Assembly (NCBI GenBank): GCA_019637955.1
Contig: JAHBUS010000008.1
Coordinates: forward strand, 124,001-188,000
Direction: 5' to 3'
Length of the DNA: 64,000 bases
DNA from: Pseudobdellovibrionaceae bacterium
GTDB lineage: Bacteria; Bdellovibrionota; Bdellovibrionia; Bdellovibrionales; Bdellovibrionaceae
The notes below the pieces were generated by a model. The model did no database searches and was not told the origin of the DNA. It was given only the letters and a program-made list of their open reading frames with translations. Position 1 is the first letter of the stretch; each line of letters starts with the position of its first letter. The position numbers and the translations under genes were made by a program. Shown piece after piece: positions 44,654-51,993 of this stretch.

Positions 44654-45353
44654 CAGTAGATCCTTCCTTCATTTCTTCGGCGCTCCGCCGAAGGGTATCG
44701 AAATCTTTTTGACGTTGATCTTCGGATGTCGCGGGAGCGCGGTTCAGAGCACGAACCCGCTTGGCCCTCTCCTCGGATTCGAGCATGTGGCTGGCGAGGG
44801 GCTCAAGAACCGGCGGGCGGTTAAACTCTTTCGGGAAGTTTTCCATCAGCGCGTTGGTCACTTGATCCCAATCGGGATCTCGTCCGATCGCCCACGGCAC
44901 CGAGTTTTCACCCTCAACGGAATACTCCACGCGCCCGTCGAGTGCGTTCACGAACGAAAGCGTCTGGCGGCAATATTTGCGGTATTCACCGAAGAAGAGG
45001 CTCTGCGCTTGCCAGCAACTTGACGAGGGTACGATCACGCCAGCAGCACCGGTCATCTTACCGAGATGCGCCAGCCTCTCCGCATCGCTGAACCGCTCGA
45101 AATCGTTGCCAGGACGAAACTGGCGATCCTGCTCGCGGATCGCGGCTTCCCATCCGGGACCGCGATCGACGACGACGAACTTGGATCGACCGTTGAGCGT
45201 CAGTGCCTTCTGAATCTGAGCCACGTCGCCTGGCGAAACCGTTCCCCCATAGACGAAGACACGCGTCGCAGGATCGGTGCTTGTGTTGCGTAGAACCTTG
45301 GTCGAAGAACAACCGGCAAGTATCAGGAGAATCAGTGCGATGAAGTTTTTCAT
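44640..45353 (-). CDS. Lipoprotein coupled to HTH gene
   Basis: 237 residues with lipoprotein signal MKNFIALILLILAGC. The mature part, TRVFVYGGTVSPGDVAQIQKALTLNGRSKFVVVDRGPGWEAAIREQDRQF and GKMTGAAGVIVPSSSCW, resembles CsgG/TolB-N-like lipoproteins (beta-alpha-beta with a conserved hydrophobic VVVDR). This similarity is weak. Its ATG overlaps the HTH stop (ATGA), like the pair in element A. A scaffold or channel role in the envelope is possible but unproven. Confidence 0.6.
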   Translation of the reverse strand: MKNFIALILLILAGCSSTKVLRNTSTDPATRVFVYGGTVSPGDVAQIQKALTLNGRSKFVVVDRGPGWEAAIREQDRQFRPGNDFERFSDAERLAHLGKMTGAAGVIVPSSSCWQAQSLFFGEYRKYCRQTLSFVNALDGRVEYSVEGENSVPWAIGRDPDWDQVTNALMENFPKEFNRPPVLEPLASHMLESEERAKRVRALNRAPATSEDQRQKDFDTLRRSAEEMKEGSTDENH

Positions 45354-45637
45354 TTCAGCCTCTCGATGTGAACACGGTAGCTACGTTTCTCGTCCTCGAA
45401 GGTGACGGCGCTGATAATTTTGCGATCGTCCTCTTTTCCGAGCAGGAGTTGTTCGAGGCTGATACCGAGGTAGGCTGCAAGCTTCGCGACCGCCTTGATG
45501 TTCTTGAGGCTTGGAAGGCGTCGAGCCGCGACCCAGTCGGCGAGAAGCGATTTGCTGATCCCAAGTTCACGCGCAATTTTCGATAGGTTCTGACCTTCGA
45601 GTCGTTCTCGAAGGATGTCGGATATTTTTGTTTCCAT
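45350..45637 (-). CDS. Xre-type HTH regulator of lipoprotein operon B
   Basis: 95 residues from METKISDILRERLEGQNLSKIARELGISKSLLADWVAARRLPSLKNIKAVAKLAAYLGISLEQLLLGKEDD: a Cro/C1 HTH with the LGISLEQLLLG closure, as in 32148 (FGVSMEYLLFG). The start could also be the ATG at 45658 (AAGGTGCGGAAC before it). First gene of the five-gene unit down to 42059. Probably autoregulates. Upstream 45638-45731 contains the end region of the resolvase gene. Confidence 0.72.
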   Translation of the reverse strand: METKISDILRERLEGQNLSKIARELGISKSLLADWVAARRLPSLKNIKAVAKLAAYLGISLEQLLLGKEDDRKIISAVTFEDEKRSYRVHIERLK

Positions 45638-45731
45638 AAGAATTTTTTCGGCTCGCATGTTCCGCACCTTGACCGTTATCCGATTCGCCAACCAGATCGT
45701 TCGAACTTGCGATCAAACCAGCGTCCCAAAA

Positions 45732-46424
45732 TCATCTGTTTTCAGTCCCACTTTTGATGCCGGTTTTGACGCGAGCTTTTTCCTGATTTTCTTGGGGAGG
45801 GTTTTGATCCACCCGGCAAATCCGAAGGACAGTGCTTTTTGAGATGTTCAAAGACTTGGCGGTCTGCCGAATACTCGATCCCGAGGCTCGCAGTTTCTTT
45901 ACGGCGTCAATGAGATCCGGATTCACCTTCGATGGCCGCCCGCACTTCCAGCCGGTTGTCGCAGCGGCGGCCTTCCGAACTGCAAGTGCCGTCCGGATTC
46001 GATCGCGCAGCAAGTCGCGTTCGATCGTCACGAGCAGCCCAATCATGGTCACCATGCCCTTTGCGAATGGCGTGTCGTTGAACTCTATGCCCTCGCGGAT
46101 TGAGACGAGCGACACGCCGACCTGTTGGAGTTCATGAAGCGTGTTGAGAAGATGCCGAACGTCACGAGCTATCCGCGAGAGTTCCATAACGATCAAGACC
46201 TTGAATGTTCCGCGCTTCGCATCCGCGAGCATTTCGTCGAGGCCTTTACGGCGTTCGGTCGCACCCGAAATACCCTCATCGGCGTAGACCTTGACGAGAT
46301 CAAAGCCACGAGATTCGGCGACCTGCTTGATCGGCTCGATCTGATTTGCGAGATCCTGACCGTGTACAACTGTGCTGATACGACCGTAGGCCGCAGCCCG
46401 TAGTCGTTTTGCTGTGATTGTCAT
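45732..46424 (-). CDS. Small serine recombinase (resolvase/invertase)
   Basis: 230 residues. Catalytic domain: AAAYGRISTVVHGQDLANQ with Ser17, YADEGISGATERRKGLDEMLADAKRG, MELSRIARDVRHLL (Arg pair), FAKGMVTMIGLLVTIERDLLRDRIRTAL (E helix). The C-terminal HTH is SSIRQTAKSLNISKSTVLRICR. Typical of Tn3 resolvases and DNA invertases, acting at short sites. It may resolve multimers of element B. No inverted gene segment is evident nearby. The ATG overlaps the preceding gene's stop (TAATG). Confidence 0.92.
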   Translation of the reverse strand: MTITAKRLRAAAYGRISTVVHGQDLANQIEPIKQVAESRGFDLVKVYADEGISGATERRKGLDEMLADAKRGTFKVLIVMELSRIARDVRHLLNTLHELQQVGVSLVSIREGIEFNDTPFAKGMVTMIGLLVTIERDLLRDRIRTALAVRKAAAATTGWKCGRPSKVNPDLIDAVKKLRASGSSIRQTAKSLNISKSTVLRICRVDQNPPQENQEKARVKTGIKSGTENR

Positions 46425-46756
46425 TACGCGGCTTCCTTCACAAGAAGACGACGACTTACCGAAGGCGGCGTGTTCGCTAAGATTGCTTCGGTAGCTTCAG
46501 CACCGATCACTTCGGCGCAGACGGATTTCCAAGGAACATTTCGGCGTTCCACAGTCTTGATCTGCACGGCGTGGCGGCTGATAACTGTCGCACCGGCTTC
46601 GATCTGGCTGAGGAGGGAATTTTCTAATTCGACAAGGGCGTTCTCGGCCATTTCAAGCCTACGCTTTTGCGCATCGTATGCCCTACGGAGAGCCAGCAAA
46701 TGCTCAAGCTCGCGATCGGTTATAGCCGTTTTGGTCAACACTCTTTGGGTTCTCAA
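46424..46756 (-). CDS. Small coiled-coil protein preceding the resolvase
   Basis: 110 residues. An N-terminal coiled coil (DRELEHLLALRRAYDAQKRRLEMAENALVELENSLLSQIEAG) is followed by a small domain, KTVERRNVPWKSVCAEVIGAEATEAILANTPPSVSRRLLVKEAA. No family assigned. Translationally coupled to the resolvase (TAATG), so it may be a partner or modulator. Its promoter lies in the palindromic region 46796-46841. Confidence 0.6.
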   Translation of the reverse strand: MRTQRVLTKTAITDRELEHLLALRRAYDAQKRRLEMAENALVELENSLLSQIEAGATVISRHAVQIKTVERRNVPWKSVCAEVIGAEATEAILANTPPSVSRRLLVKEAA

Positions 46757-46795
46757 AAGACCTCCATCGTTCGATCTAGCTCCATCTTGACATTT

Positions 46796-46841
46796 TGCAT
46801 TATATTTTGCAATATGAACTGCAAATGCGTAATATAATGCA
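46796..46841. promoter_or_regulatory. Palindromic divergent promoter/operator
   Basis: TGCATTATATT (46796-46806) and AATATAATGCA (46831-46841) are perfect 11-bp arms. Each contains a consensus TATAAT on one strand, so the two -10 boxes face outward to the RHH gene (46864) and to the coiled-coil/resolvase genes (46756). TTGCA/TGCAA is nested inside. Probable binding site of the RHH protein. Confidence 0.6.
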
Positions 46842-46863
46842 GATGAGCGGTCGGAGGTGAGAC

Positions 46864-47052
46864 ATGTCTAAGATTGAGGCAAAAGAAATTCTGAAGCGCA
46901 TAAGAAGCAAAGAAAAACCCGAGAAGGCAAATGTCACCTTCAGGCTGTCTACAAATCTCATGGACAACTTCAAGAAAGCCTGCGCGAAACAGGGAGTAAC
47001 ACCAACTGCCGTTCTCGAAGAGATGATCCAGTCTTTCCTACAGAGCCTTTAG
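46864..47052 (+). CDS. Ribbon-helix-helix protein
   Basis: 62 residues. KANVTFRLSTNLMDNFKKACAKQGVTPTAVLEEMIQSFLQSL fits the CopG/MetJ-like ribbon-helix-helix: a beta strand, an alpha helix, then a turn and helix. Small DNA-binding dimer. GGAGGTGAGAC precedes the ATG. Its position beside a perfect palindrome suggests autorepression and control of the divergent resolvase genes. The 4-base overlap with the convergent gene at 47049 is only at the ends. Confidence 0.75.
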   Translation: MSKIEAKEILKRIRSKEKPEKANVTFRLSTNLMDNFKKACAKQGVTPTAVLEEMIQSFLQSL

Positions 47053-48104
47053 CGGCGCTTAGATGAAAGGCGTGCGGGAGAATACATCGAGAGCATAAGC
47101 CCCATAAAGAAGTGCTCAAACAACTGCCGTCTAAGCTTTCGCGCCCTTGCGCTTCGGCCACGAACTTGGGTCTGGATGCCCGCGTAACGGAGAGTGCTCA
47201 GTAGATATTTTTGCCGAGATTTTCCTCGAAGACAGCTTAAGTTCGATCGCGCCAACGCGTTGATGAGCAGAAGCACTGACCGGATTTCCCTAGGCCGATC
47301 TGTGATGTCTTTCGTTTGAAACCACCAACCTTTACGGTGTACTGCCCATTGGACGTGTCTGTATCCGCGACGCACTTTACTCGCTGATAGATCATCTTGA
47401 TCGTAGTCCTTAAACCTTGTCTCACGAGTCACTACAGTTTCAACCTGCCCAACCGAGGGAGCGTCGATCGTCTGTACGCTAAATGAAACACCCTGACTTC
47501 GTACCTGGAAAATTTCTTGTGAGTTTGGAGCTACGATCGACCTTGCCATGCCTCGCGAAAGAGACGCTCCACCAATGACTTCGGCTGAACCCAAGTATGA
47601 ACTCGGGACCGATGCCGCGATAACCAATCCATTCAATAGATCGTTCAACCTGCCTGCCTGAACACGGTCGGACACCGTATTGCCCTTTGACGCTACGATT
47701 GGAAACGCAAGTACGCCGTCGGCCAAGCCACGAGCCAACTCTCTACACTCCCGCGCGGAAAGCCTGTGGGAAACGTCTCGTCGCAAGCTTGAAGATCCGT
47801 CCCAAGCCTTTGCGCTTTGAAACGCCGGGGCCAAACGAAAAAGTCCAATGACGGATCGCGAATGACCTTTGGAACATCGGACGGTAAAGATGCTAGGTCG
47901 CGCATGGTCGGTACGAAGCTTCCAATAGGTCCGAAACTCCGAGGTCTTCCAAGCACCTTGGTCGCAGGTGTCACAGGCCGGAAACCCACCGAAAACTGCG
48001 GTCGCCAACTCGATGAACTCAAAGATCACCAAGTCGTCTTGGCAAGATTCTTTACTATCATTCGTTTTGCTCCGGGGCCTCCGGACAGCTTTTTCTTTTC
48101 TCAA
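47049..48104 (-). CDS. Unknown protein with cysteine cluster
   Basis: 351 residues. FPACDTCDQGAWKTSEFRTYWKL and SIFTVRCSKGHSRSVIG contain C-x2-C and C-x-x-G-H groups that could bind one zinc. The C-terminal third is strongly basic (KSRQKYLLSTLRYAGIQTQVRGRSARARKLRRQLFEHF). This resembles proteins acting on nucleic acid, but no catalytic motif is clear. Convergent with RHH gene. Upstream 48105-48444 is noncoding. Confidence 0.55.
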   Translation of the reverse strand: MRKEKAVRRPRSKTNDSKESCQDDLVIFEFIELATAVFGGFPACDTCDQGAWKTSEFRTYWKLRTDHARPSIFTVRCSKGHSRSVIGLFRLAPAFQSAKAWDGSSSLRRDVSHRLSARECRELARGLADGVLAFPIVASKGNTVSDRVQAGRLNDLLNGLVIAASVPSSYLGSAEVIGGASLSRGMARSIVAPNSQEIFQVRSQGVSFSVQTIDAPSVGQVETVVTRETRFKDYDQDDLSASKVRRGYRHVQWAVHRKGWWFQTKDITDRPREIRSVLLLINALARSNLSCLRGKSRQKYLLSTLRYAGIQTQVRGRSARARKLRRQLFEHFFMGLMLSMYSPARLSSKRR

Positions 48105-48444
48105 GGCTCTAAACTCACTGAGAAAAGCCTATATTTATACTGATACTTTTTGAAGTTTCTATTGATACATGACCATCAGGTCAGTTCGATTTCTTTTCCT
48201 ATCCGACAGAAAATGGAGGTGAAAGGCAGGAAGAAAGCTTGGAACTAGTTAACTTGGGACTTTGCACAAAACCCGGAAACCCCGGACGAAGACTCGGGCA
48301 ATGCCAGATGATTGCTCCCCGCGTCGGCTTCCAAGTCATTGATATTTCGAGGACTCATTCCCACGTCTATCCAGATCAAACCCGTCTAGAGAGTACCTTA
48401 GGTACATACCTCATCTTGTCCCTCACAAGACATGCGTGGTTCGC
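48105..48444. promoter_or_regulatory. Intergenic region between divergent genes; possible origin or operator
   Basis: Contains an AT-rich stretch with two GATAC copies about 24 bases apart (48140-48170), GC-rich CCGG-containing runs (48270-48295), and a perfect palindrome GTACC-TTA-GGTAC at 48393-48405, 39 bases before the ATG at 48445. No convincing gene: the 69-residue plus-strand ORF at 48239 has no ribosome site. A replication origin beside a replication-like gene is a possibility only. Confidence 0.3.
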
Positions 48445-49920
48445 ATGAAGACCAACCCCATGCTCGACACCGAAGACGGTTTCGTCTCCTTACCACTCGC
48501 TGATGTCCAAGCATTTGGATTCGATCTGATCAGCGCCAGCTTTTGCTTCAAACCAACATCATCGCAACAGCGAACCCATCTTGAAAATATGTCGATGACC
48601 TCGGCGTTTAACGTCTTTCTTCAAAGTACAAAGAGGCTTCGTCTTCAGAAAAAAGATGGAGACGAGTGGTTTGACCTTCGGGAGCATCTTCCCCTCAAAA
48701 AGCTTTATGGTTTCAGGGTCACCAACTGCTCGAACTTAAAATTTTTTATTAAGTCCAACTACAACGATGCCCCCTATCTACACGCAGAGTGGAGCATCCC
48801 CAGGTACTCCGAAGCCATCGCAGGTCCGGCCTTGATCGACAAGTCCCTCGCGCGTCGTATCCGGCAGGAACTAAGAAGCACCTCAAAGAAGAGTCAGACA
48901 AATCTAATCCTTAAAAGCATGGTGCGATACCTCGAAGAGACGCCCACGCACCTGTTGAACGTGGGGCTTACTACCAGTTTCGATCAACTGCTTGGGTTCA
49001 CGCGGGCTTTCTTAGATTCCGTCCCCGCGCTGGCAAGTTGTGAGATCACCATAGACATAGAAAGCGTCGAAGCCATGCTCGATCTTTTGATGCCCAAGGA
49101 CGTGATCTCCCAGGGGGCAGTTCAATCAATCATGCAGAAGAGCCTTCACTTGGTGAAGGATCTCTCCGGTTTCGAGATTTCCGGTATTGCCTCGAACAAT
49201 GCCCAAGAGGATCGTCCGCTTACTACAACCTTTCATGACCATTTGGCCTTCCATCGAAGGTCGTTCAAGTTCAAAACATACTCGAAGGGAAATTACGGTG
49301 GAACCAGTCATCTTCGGGCGGAGTTCAAAGACAAGGAGAAATACAGACTTGGAGTTTGCAAGAGCGGCCTCGAAGCAGCAGCGGCTTTAAAGCGCAGCCG
49401 ATCTTGGAAGAGCATCTCTCTGGTGTCTGAAAGCTTCTCAAAACGCCTGGAAGCCAAGCTACAAGCTGAAGACGTTACGCCAAGCATCGCGCTGATCGAA
49501 CGAGTCCTGCGAGAAGCCGGTTTGTCAAAACCAGAGATCACAGCACTTCTTCGCGGAACGTCGCTGGAGATCAAACCCGAGATCAACCTTTCTCTCGTGC
49601 GAACTTGCTGTGATTTCAAGAAAAGAACGTCGGCCCGCCTGAAGCCTTCCCTTCAAAACCTTGTGTTAGGAGAACTGGCGGGGCGCGAGCGTTTTGAATC
49701 CAGCGTTAAGTCTCCGTACAAAATGCCAAGAATTTTGGCGGACAAGCCGCATCAGTTCAGCAAGGCTTTGTGCATCGCCCGCACTCGCGGGATCGAACAA
49801 GTAACTGCCCAAAACGTGCGGTCCCAAAACCCTCCGTGGGTTCTGGGCAAAAGTGCGCTTTCTGATTTCATCAAAGAGTTCCGCCGATGGTGGGCGCACT
49901 TCAGCGAGAGGTCATCATGA
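48445..49920 (+). CDS. Possible replication protein, 491 residues
   Basis: Large soluble protein. Segments PYLHAEWSIPRYSEAIAG, FDHLAFHRRSFKFKTYSKGNYGGTSHLRAEFKDKEKYRLGV-like (FKFKTYSKG...LRAEFKDK) resemble the substrate and K-x-Y-x-K...LRxE motifs of phage/plasmid replication initiators. Element A's protein at 21001 has a similar LKVYPKPNGIRMELQIRK segment. Otherwise unrecognised. Its stop overlaps the CxxC gene start (ATGA), so replication and recombination genes are likely one transcript. Start at ATG 48445; a GTG at 48436 is an alternative. Confidence 0.5.
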   Translation: MKTNPMLDTEDGFVSLPLADVQAFGFDLISASFCFKPTSSQQRTHLENMSMTSAFNVFLQSTKRLRLQKKDGDEWFDLREHLPLKKLYGFRVTNCSNLKFFIKSNYNDAPYLHAEWSIPRYSEAIAGPALIDKSLARRIRQELRSTSKKSQTNLILKSMVRYLEETPTHLLNVGLTTSFDQLLGFTRAFLDSVPALASCEITIDIESVEAMLDLLMPKDVISQGAVQSIMQKSLHLVKDLSGFEISGIASNNAQEDRPLTTTFHDHLAFHRRSFKFKTYSKGNYGGTSHLRAEFKDKEKYRLGVCKSGLEAAAALKRSRSWKSISLVSESFSKRLEAKLQAEDVTPSIALIERVLREAGLSKPEITALLRGTSLEIKPEINLSLVRTCCDFKKRTSARLKPSLQNLVLGELAGRERFESSVKSPYKMPRILADKPHQFSKALCIARTRGIEQVTAQNVRSQNPPWVLGKSALSDFIKEFRRWWAHFSERSS

Positions 49921-50189
49921 CCTCAAAAGTTTGTTCTGGTTGCCGCATCATGAAGGGACTTCAGAAGTTCCATGTGCAAGCGCGTGGTCTTCACGGCAGG
50001 GAAAGCCGTTGCAAGGAGTGCGTTGGAATGAGAAAAGGCCGTCGCCAAGGGCAGCAACGAAGACGCCGAAGCGACGACTACATTTTCAAATCAGATACGG
50101 TTGGCCTGCCTTCTCCGGAATCGCTACAAGATGTCGCGTTTAGTATGGCTGAAACTTTGAAAGGAGTTTTGGACGATGAGAAGTTTTAA
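49917..50189 (+). CDS. CxxC zinc-finger-like protein coupled to recombinase B
   Basis: 90 residues: MTSKVCSGCRIMKGLQKFHVQARGLHGRESRCKECVGMRKGRRQGQQRRRRSDDYIF. Two CxxC pairs about 25 residues apart and an Arg-rich segment, like the protein before recombinase A. Overlaps the upstream gene (ATGA) and the recombinase (14 bases). AGAGG lies five to six bases before the ATG. Inferred to be an accessory or directionality factor of the recombinase. Confidence 0.7.
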   Translation: MTSKVCSGCRIMKGLQKFHVQARGLHGRESRCKECVGMRKGRRQGQQRRRRSDDYIFKSDTVGLPSPESLQDVAFSMAETLKGVLDDEKF

Positions 50190-51993
50190 CAAGCTATCCA
50201 GGAAAGAACAGAAGAAGATCATCGAGGAGACATGCAACTCTCTCCAGCAACTTGGTGAATACTACCAATCCAACTGGAAGCCCGTCGATGAAAGCTGGCC
50301 CATCGTTGATGGCGCGGCCTACGTTCGCCTTTCAACTCCAGAACAATTTCTCGTCGATCGCGGTTCAGCGGAGCAGCAAGTCCACATCGCTGTGGACGAA
50401 GCTCGCAGCCGTTCGCAATACGACAAGATGAACTACCGGATCACGGAGTTCTTCATTGAGCGACCCGTCACTGGAAAATCTGAAAGCCGCGAACAGCTAG
50501 ATCGACTCCAACGTGCGATCGGCAAGAAAAAAGTTCGATTTGTGGTGATCAAAGAACTCGCCCGCATCTTCCGCGAGTCGGGTCTGTGGAAGCAGTTTTT
50601 TAAGCACTGCCAAGCGAGCGAGTGCGAAATCATCATACGATCCTTTCCGTTCAACCCGAATGATCCAACACAGATCCTTCAACTCGACATCCTCGCCGCC
50701 TTCGCCGAATACGAGTCCAGCGTTAATTCGAAGCGGGGACGCGAAAGCCACTTTTCCTCGATGCAGTCTGCTGGGAAATTTAATTCGACTCACAAACTCC
50801 TCGGCCTCGATCAGCTTGAGATCAACGGAACTCCCAAGGTCGGCCTCTACACCCCCAACAAGGCGGAGTTAGAAGTCGTGATCTGGATCATGCAGACGTT
50901 CGTGTCCTACGGCTCGTATCAAGTGACGCTCGCAAAGATCGACGAGCGGATGATAAAAACGAAGACCGAAAAAAACTTCGGCAAACACTCGCTCACAAAT
51001 CTTCTCACGAACAAAAAGTACATCGGCTGCTGGGAGGTTAACCTTAAAAACAAGGGCAAAAACGAACACAAGTTGATGCCCTACGAGCGGTATCTCAAAG
51101 TTTCCTTGCCTCATGGTTGCGTGGTTCCCCCAGAACTCTGGGAGGCTGTGCAAGCAACGATCGTCCGCCTCAAGGGAAGCAAATCAAAAAACACACGACT
51201 GGATCGCATCTATCCCCTTTCGGGTTTGCTGGAATATGAAGATGGTTCTGCGTTCCAAGGAAATGGCTCTTGGGGCAAATCAAAGACAAAAAGATTGAAC
51301 TACTACCACTGTCCAAGAAAGAAACTCCGCCTCCCTGCGGAACTCGTCGAAGCCGAGGCCTTGGCGATGGCCAGTAGCGTACTCTCCAAGTCCGATGCCT
51401 TCAAAGACAGTCTGAAAAGCCGTTTGCGCAACTCGAAAACAGCTTCCGAGCATCTCCAGAATCAGGCGGAGCACTTGCGGCGGGAGATTGGTGGTCTACA
51501 GCAACAACAGGTCGATCTTGATAGACGCTTGGACTTTCTCCTTTCGGACGGTAAGTCCGATGACTCTGCACTTACGGACATCAGGAACGACTTCATCAAC
51601 GAGCGCAGAAAAATAAAAAAGGAAGTCACTGATCGCGAGGCCGCAATCACTAAGATTGGGGAGAAGCGCGACCTGCTACTTTCCCAAGGGGTGAGTCTGA
51701 AATCGCTGACCTCAAACGCTAGGGAGGTTGTCCGCCTGGTTGCAACCAACGATCCCGCCGCTCTCAAGAACGCTTACAAGCAGCTTTTTAAAAAAGTCCT
51801 CGTGGGCAAGGACGAGAAAACAGGGACGTGGACTCTGAAGTTCCTCTTCAAAGACCAATTCAGCGAAAGCATTGAGGAATTTGCAAAAGATGTTAACGGT
51901 ACGGACAAGACCAGCGATGAGAAAGAAATGGCTCAGGAGGAGGGACTCGAACCCCCGACCAAGCGGTTAACAGCCGCTTGCTCTACCGACTGA
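50176..51993 (+). CDS. Large serine recombinase B, N-terminal part (ends inside tRNA-Asn)
   Basis: 605 residues as read. About 45 residues precede the resolvase domain: GAAYVRLSTPEQ with nucleophile Ser53, KELARIFRESGLWKQFF, DILAAFAEYESSVNSKRGRE. Recombinase domain about 190-300 (THKLLGLDQLEING, FGKHSLTNLLTNKKYIGCWE). The zinc-ribbon position (LSGLLEYEDGSAF...YYHCPRKK) has lost most cysteines. Coiled coil about 400-510. From residue 585 the sequence is the att core (MAQ), then translation of tRNA-Asn antisense (EEGLEPPTKRLTAACSTD). In the circle it would continue into the 163-residue part at 40130. Confidence 0.92.
   Translation: MRSFNKLSRKEQKKIIEETCNSLQQLGEYYQSNWKPVDESWPIVDGAAYVRLSTPEQFLVDRGSAEQQVHIAVDEARSRSQYDKMNYRITEFFIERPVTGKSESREQLDRLQRAIGKKKVRFVVIKELARIFRESGLWKQFFKHCQASECEIIIRSFPFNPNDPTQILQLDILAAFAEYESSVNSKRGRESHFSSMQSAGKFNSTHKLLGLDQLEINGTPKVGLYTPNKAELEVVIWIMQTFVSYGSYQVTLAKIDERMIKTKTEKNFGKHSLTNLLTNKKYIGCWEVNLKNKGKNEHKLMPYERYLKVSLPHGCVVPPELWEAVQATIVRLKGSKSKNTRLDRIYPLSGLLEYEDGSAFQGNGSWGKSKTKRLNYYHCPRKKLRLPAELVEAEALAMASSVLSKSDAFKDSLKSRLRNSKTASEHLQNQAEHLRREIGGLQQQQVDLDRRLDFLLSDGKSDDSALTDIRNDFINERRKIKKEVTDREAAITKIGEKRDLLLSQGVSLKSLTSNAREVVRLVATNDPAALKNAYKQLFKKVLVGKDEKTGTWTLKFLFKDQFSESIEEFAKDVNGTDKTSDEKEMAQEEGLEPPTKRLTAACSTD

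Larger units (their letters stand above)
40130..51930. mobile_element. Integrative element B, split-recombinase type
   Basis: About 11.8 kb between core copies at 40128-40137 and 51926-51935. At its right end it abuts the 3' end of tRNA-Asn. At its left end it abuts element A. It has recombinase parts at both ends, a CxxC gene, a possible replication protein, an HTH-lipoprotein operon, a small resolvase and an ADP-ribosylglycohydrolase. No capsid, tail, terminase or conjugation genes are visible. More GC-rich than element A, so it probably has a separate history. Confidence 0.8.

Noticed and set aside
45732-46424. Small resolvase as the integrase of element B
   Set aside because: It is internal, not at an element end, and lacks the large C-terminal region. 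The recombinase at the tRNA junction explains integration.
48239-48448. 69-codon ORF before the replication-like gene of element B
   Set aside because: No ribosome site, overlaps the next start and carries no recognisable sequence pattern.
13170-51930. The whole block as a single prophage
   Set aside because: No capsid, portal, terminase, tail, holin or lysin genes were seen, and three core copies with two recombinases indicate two elements.
13170-51930. Integrative conjugative element
   Set aside because: No relaxase, coupling protein or type IV secretion genes found.
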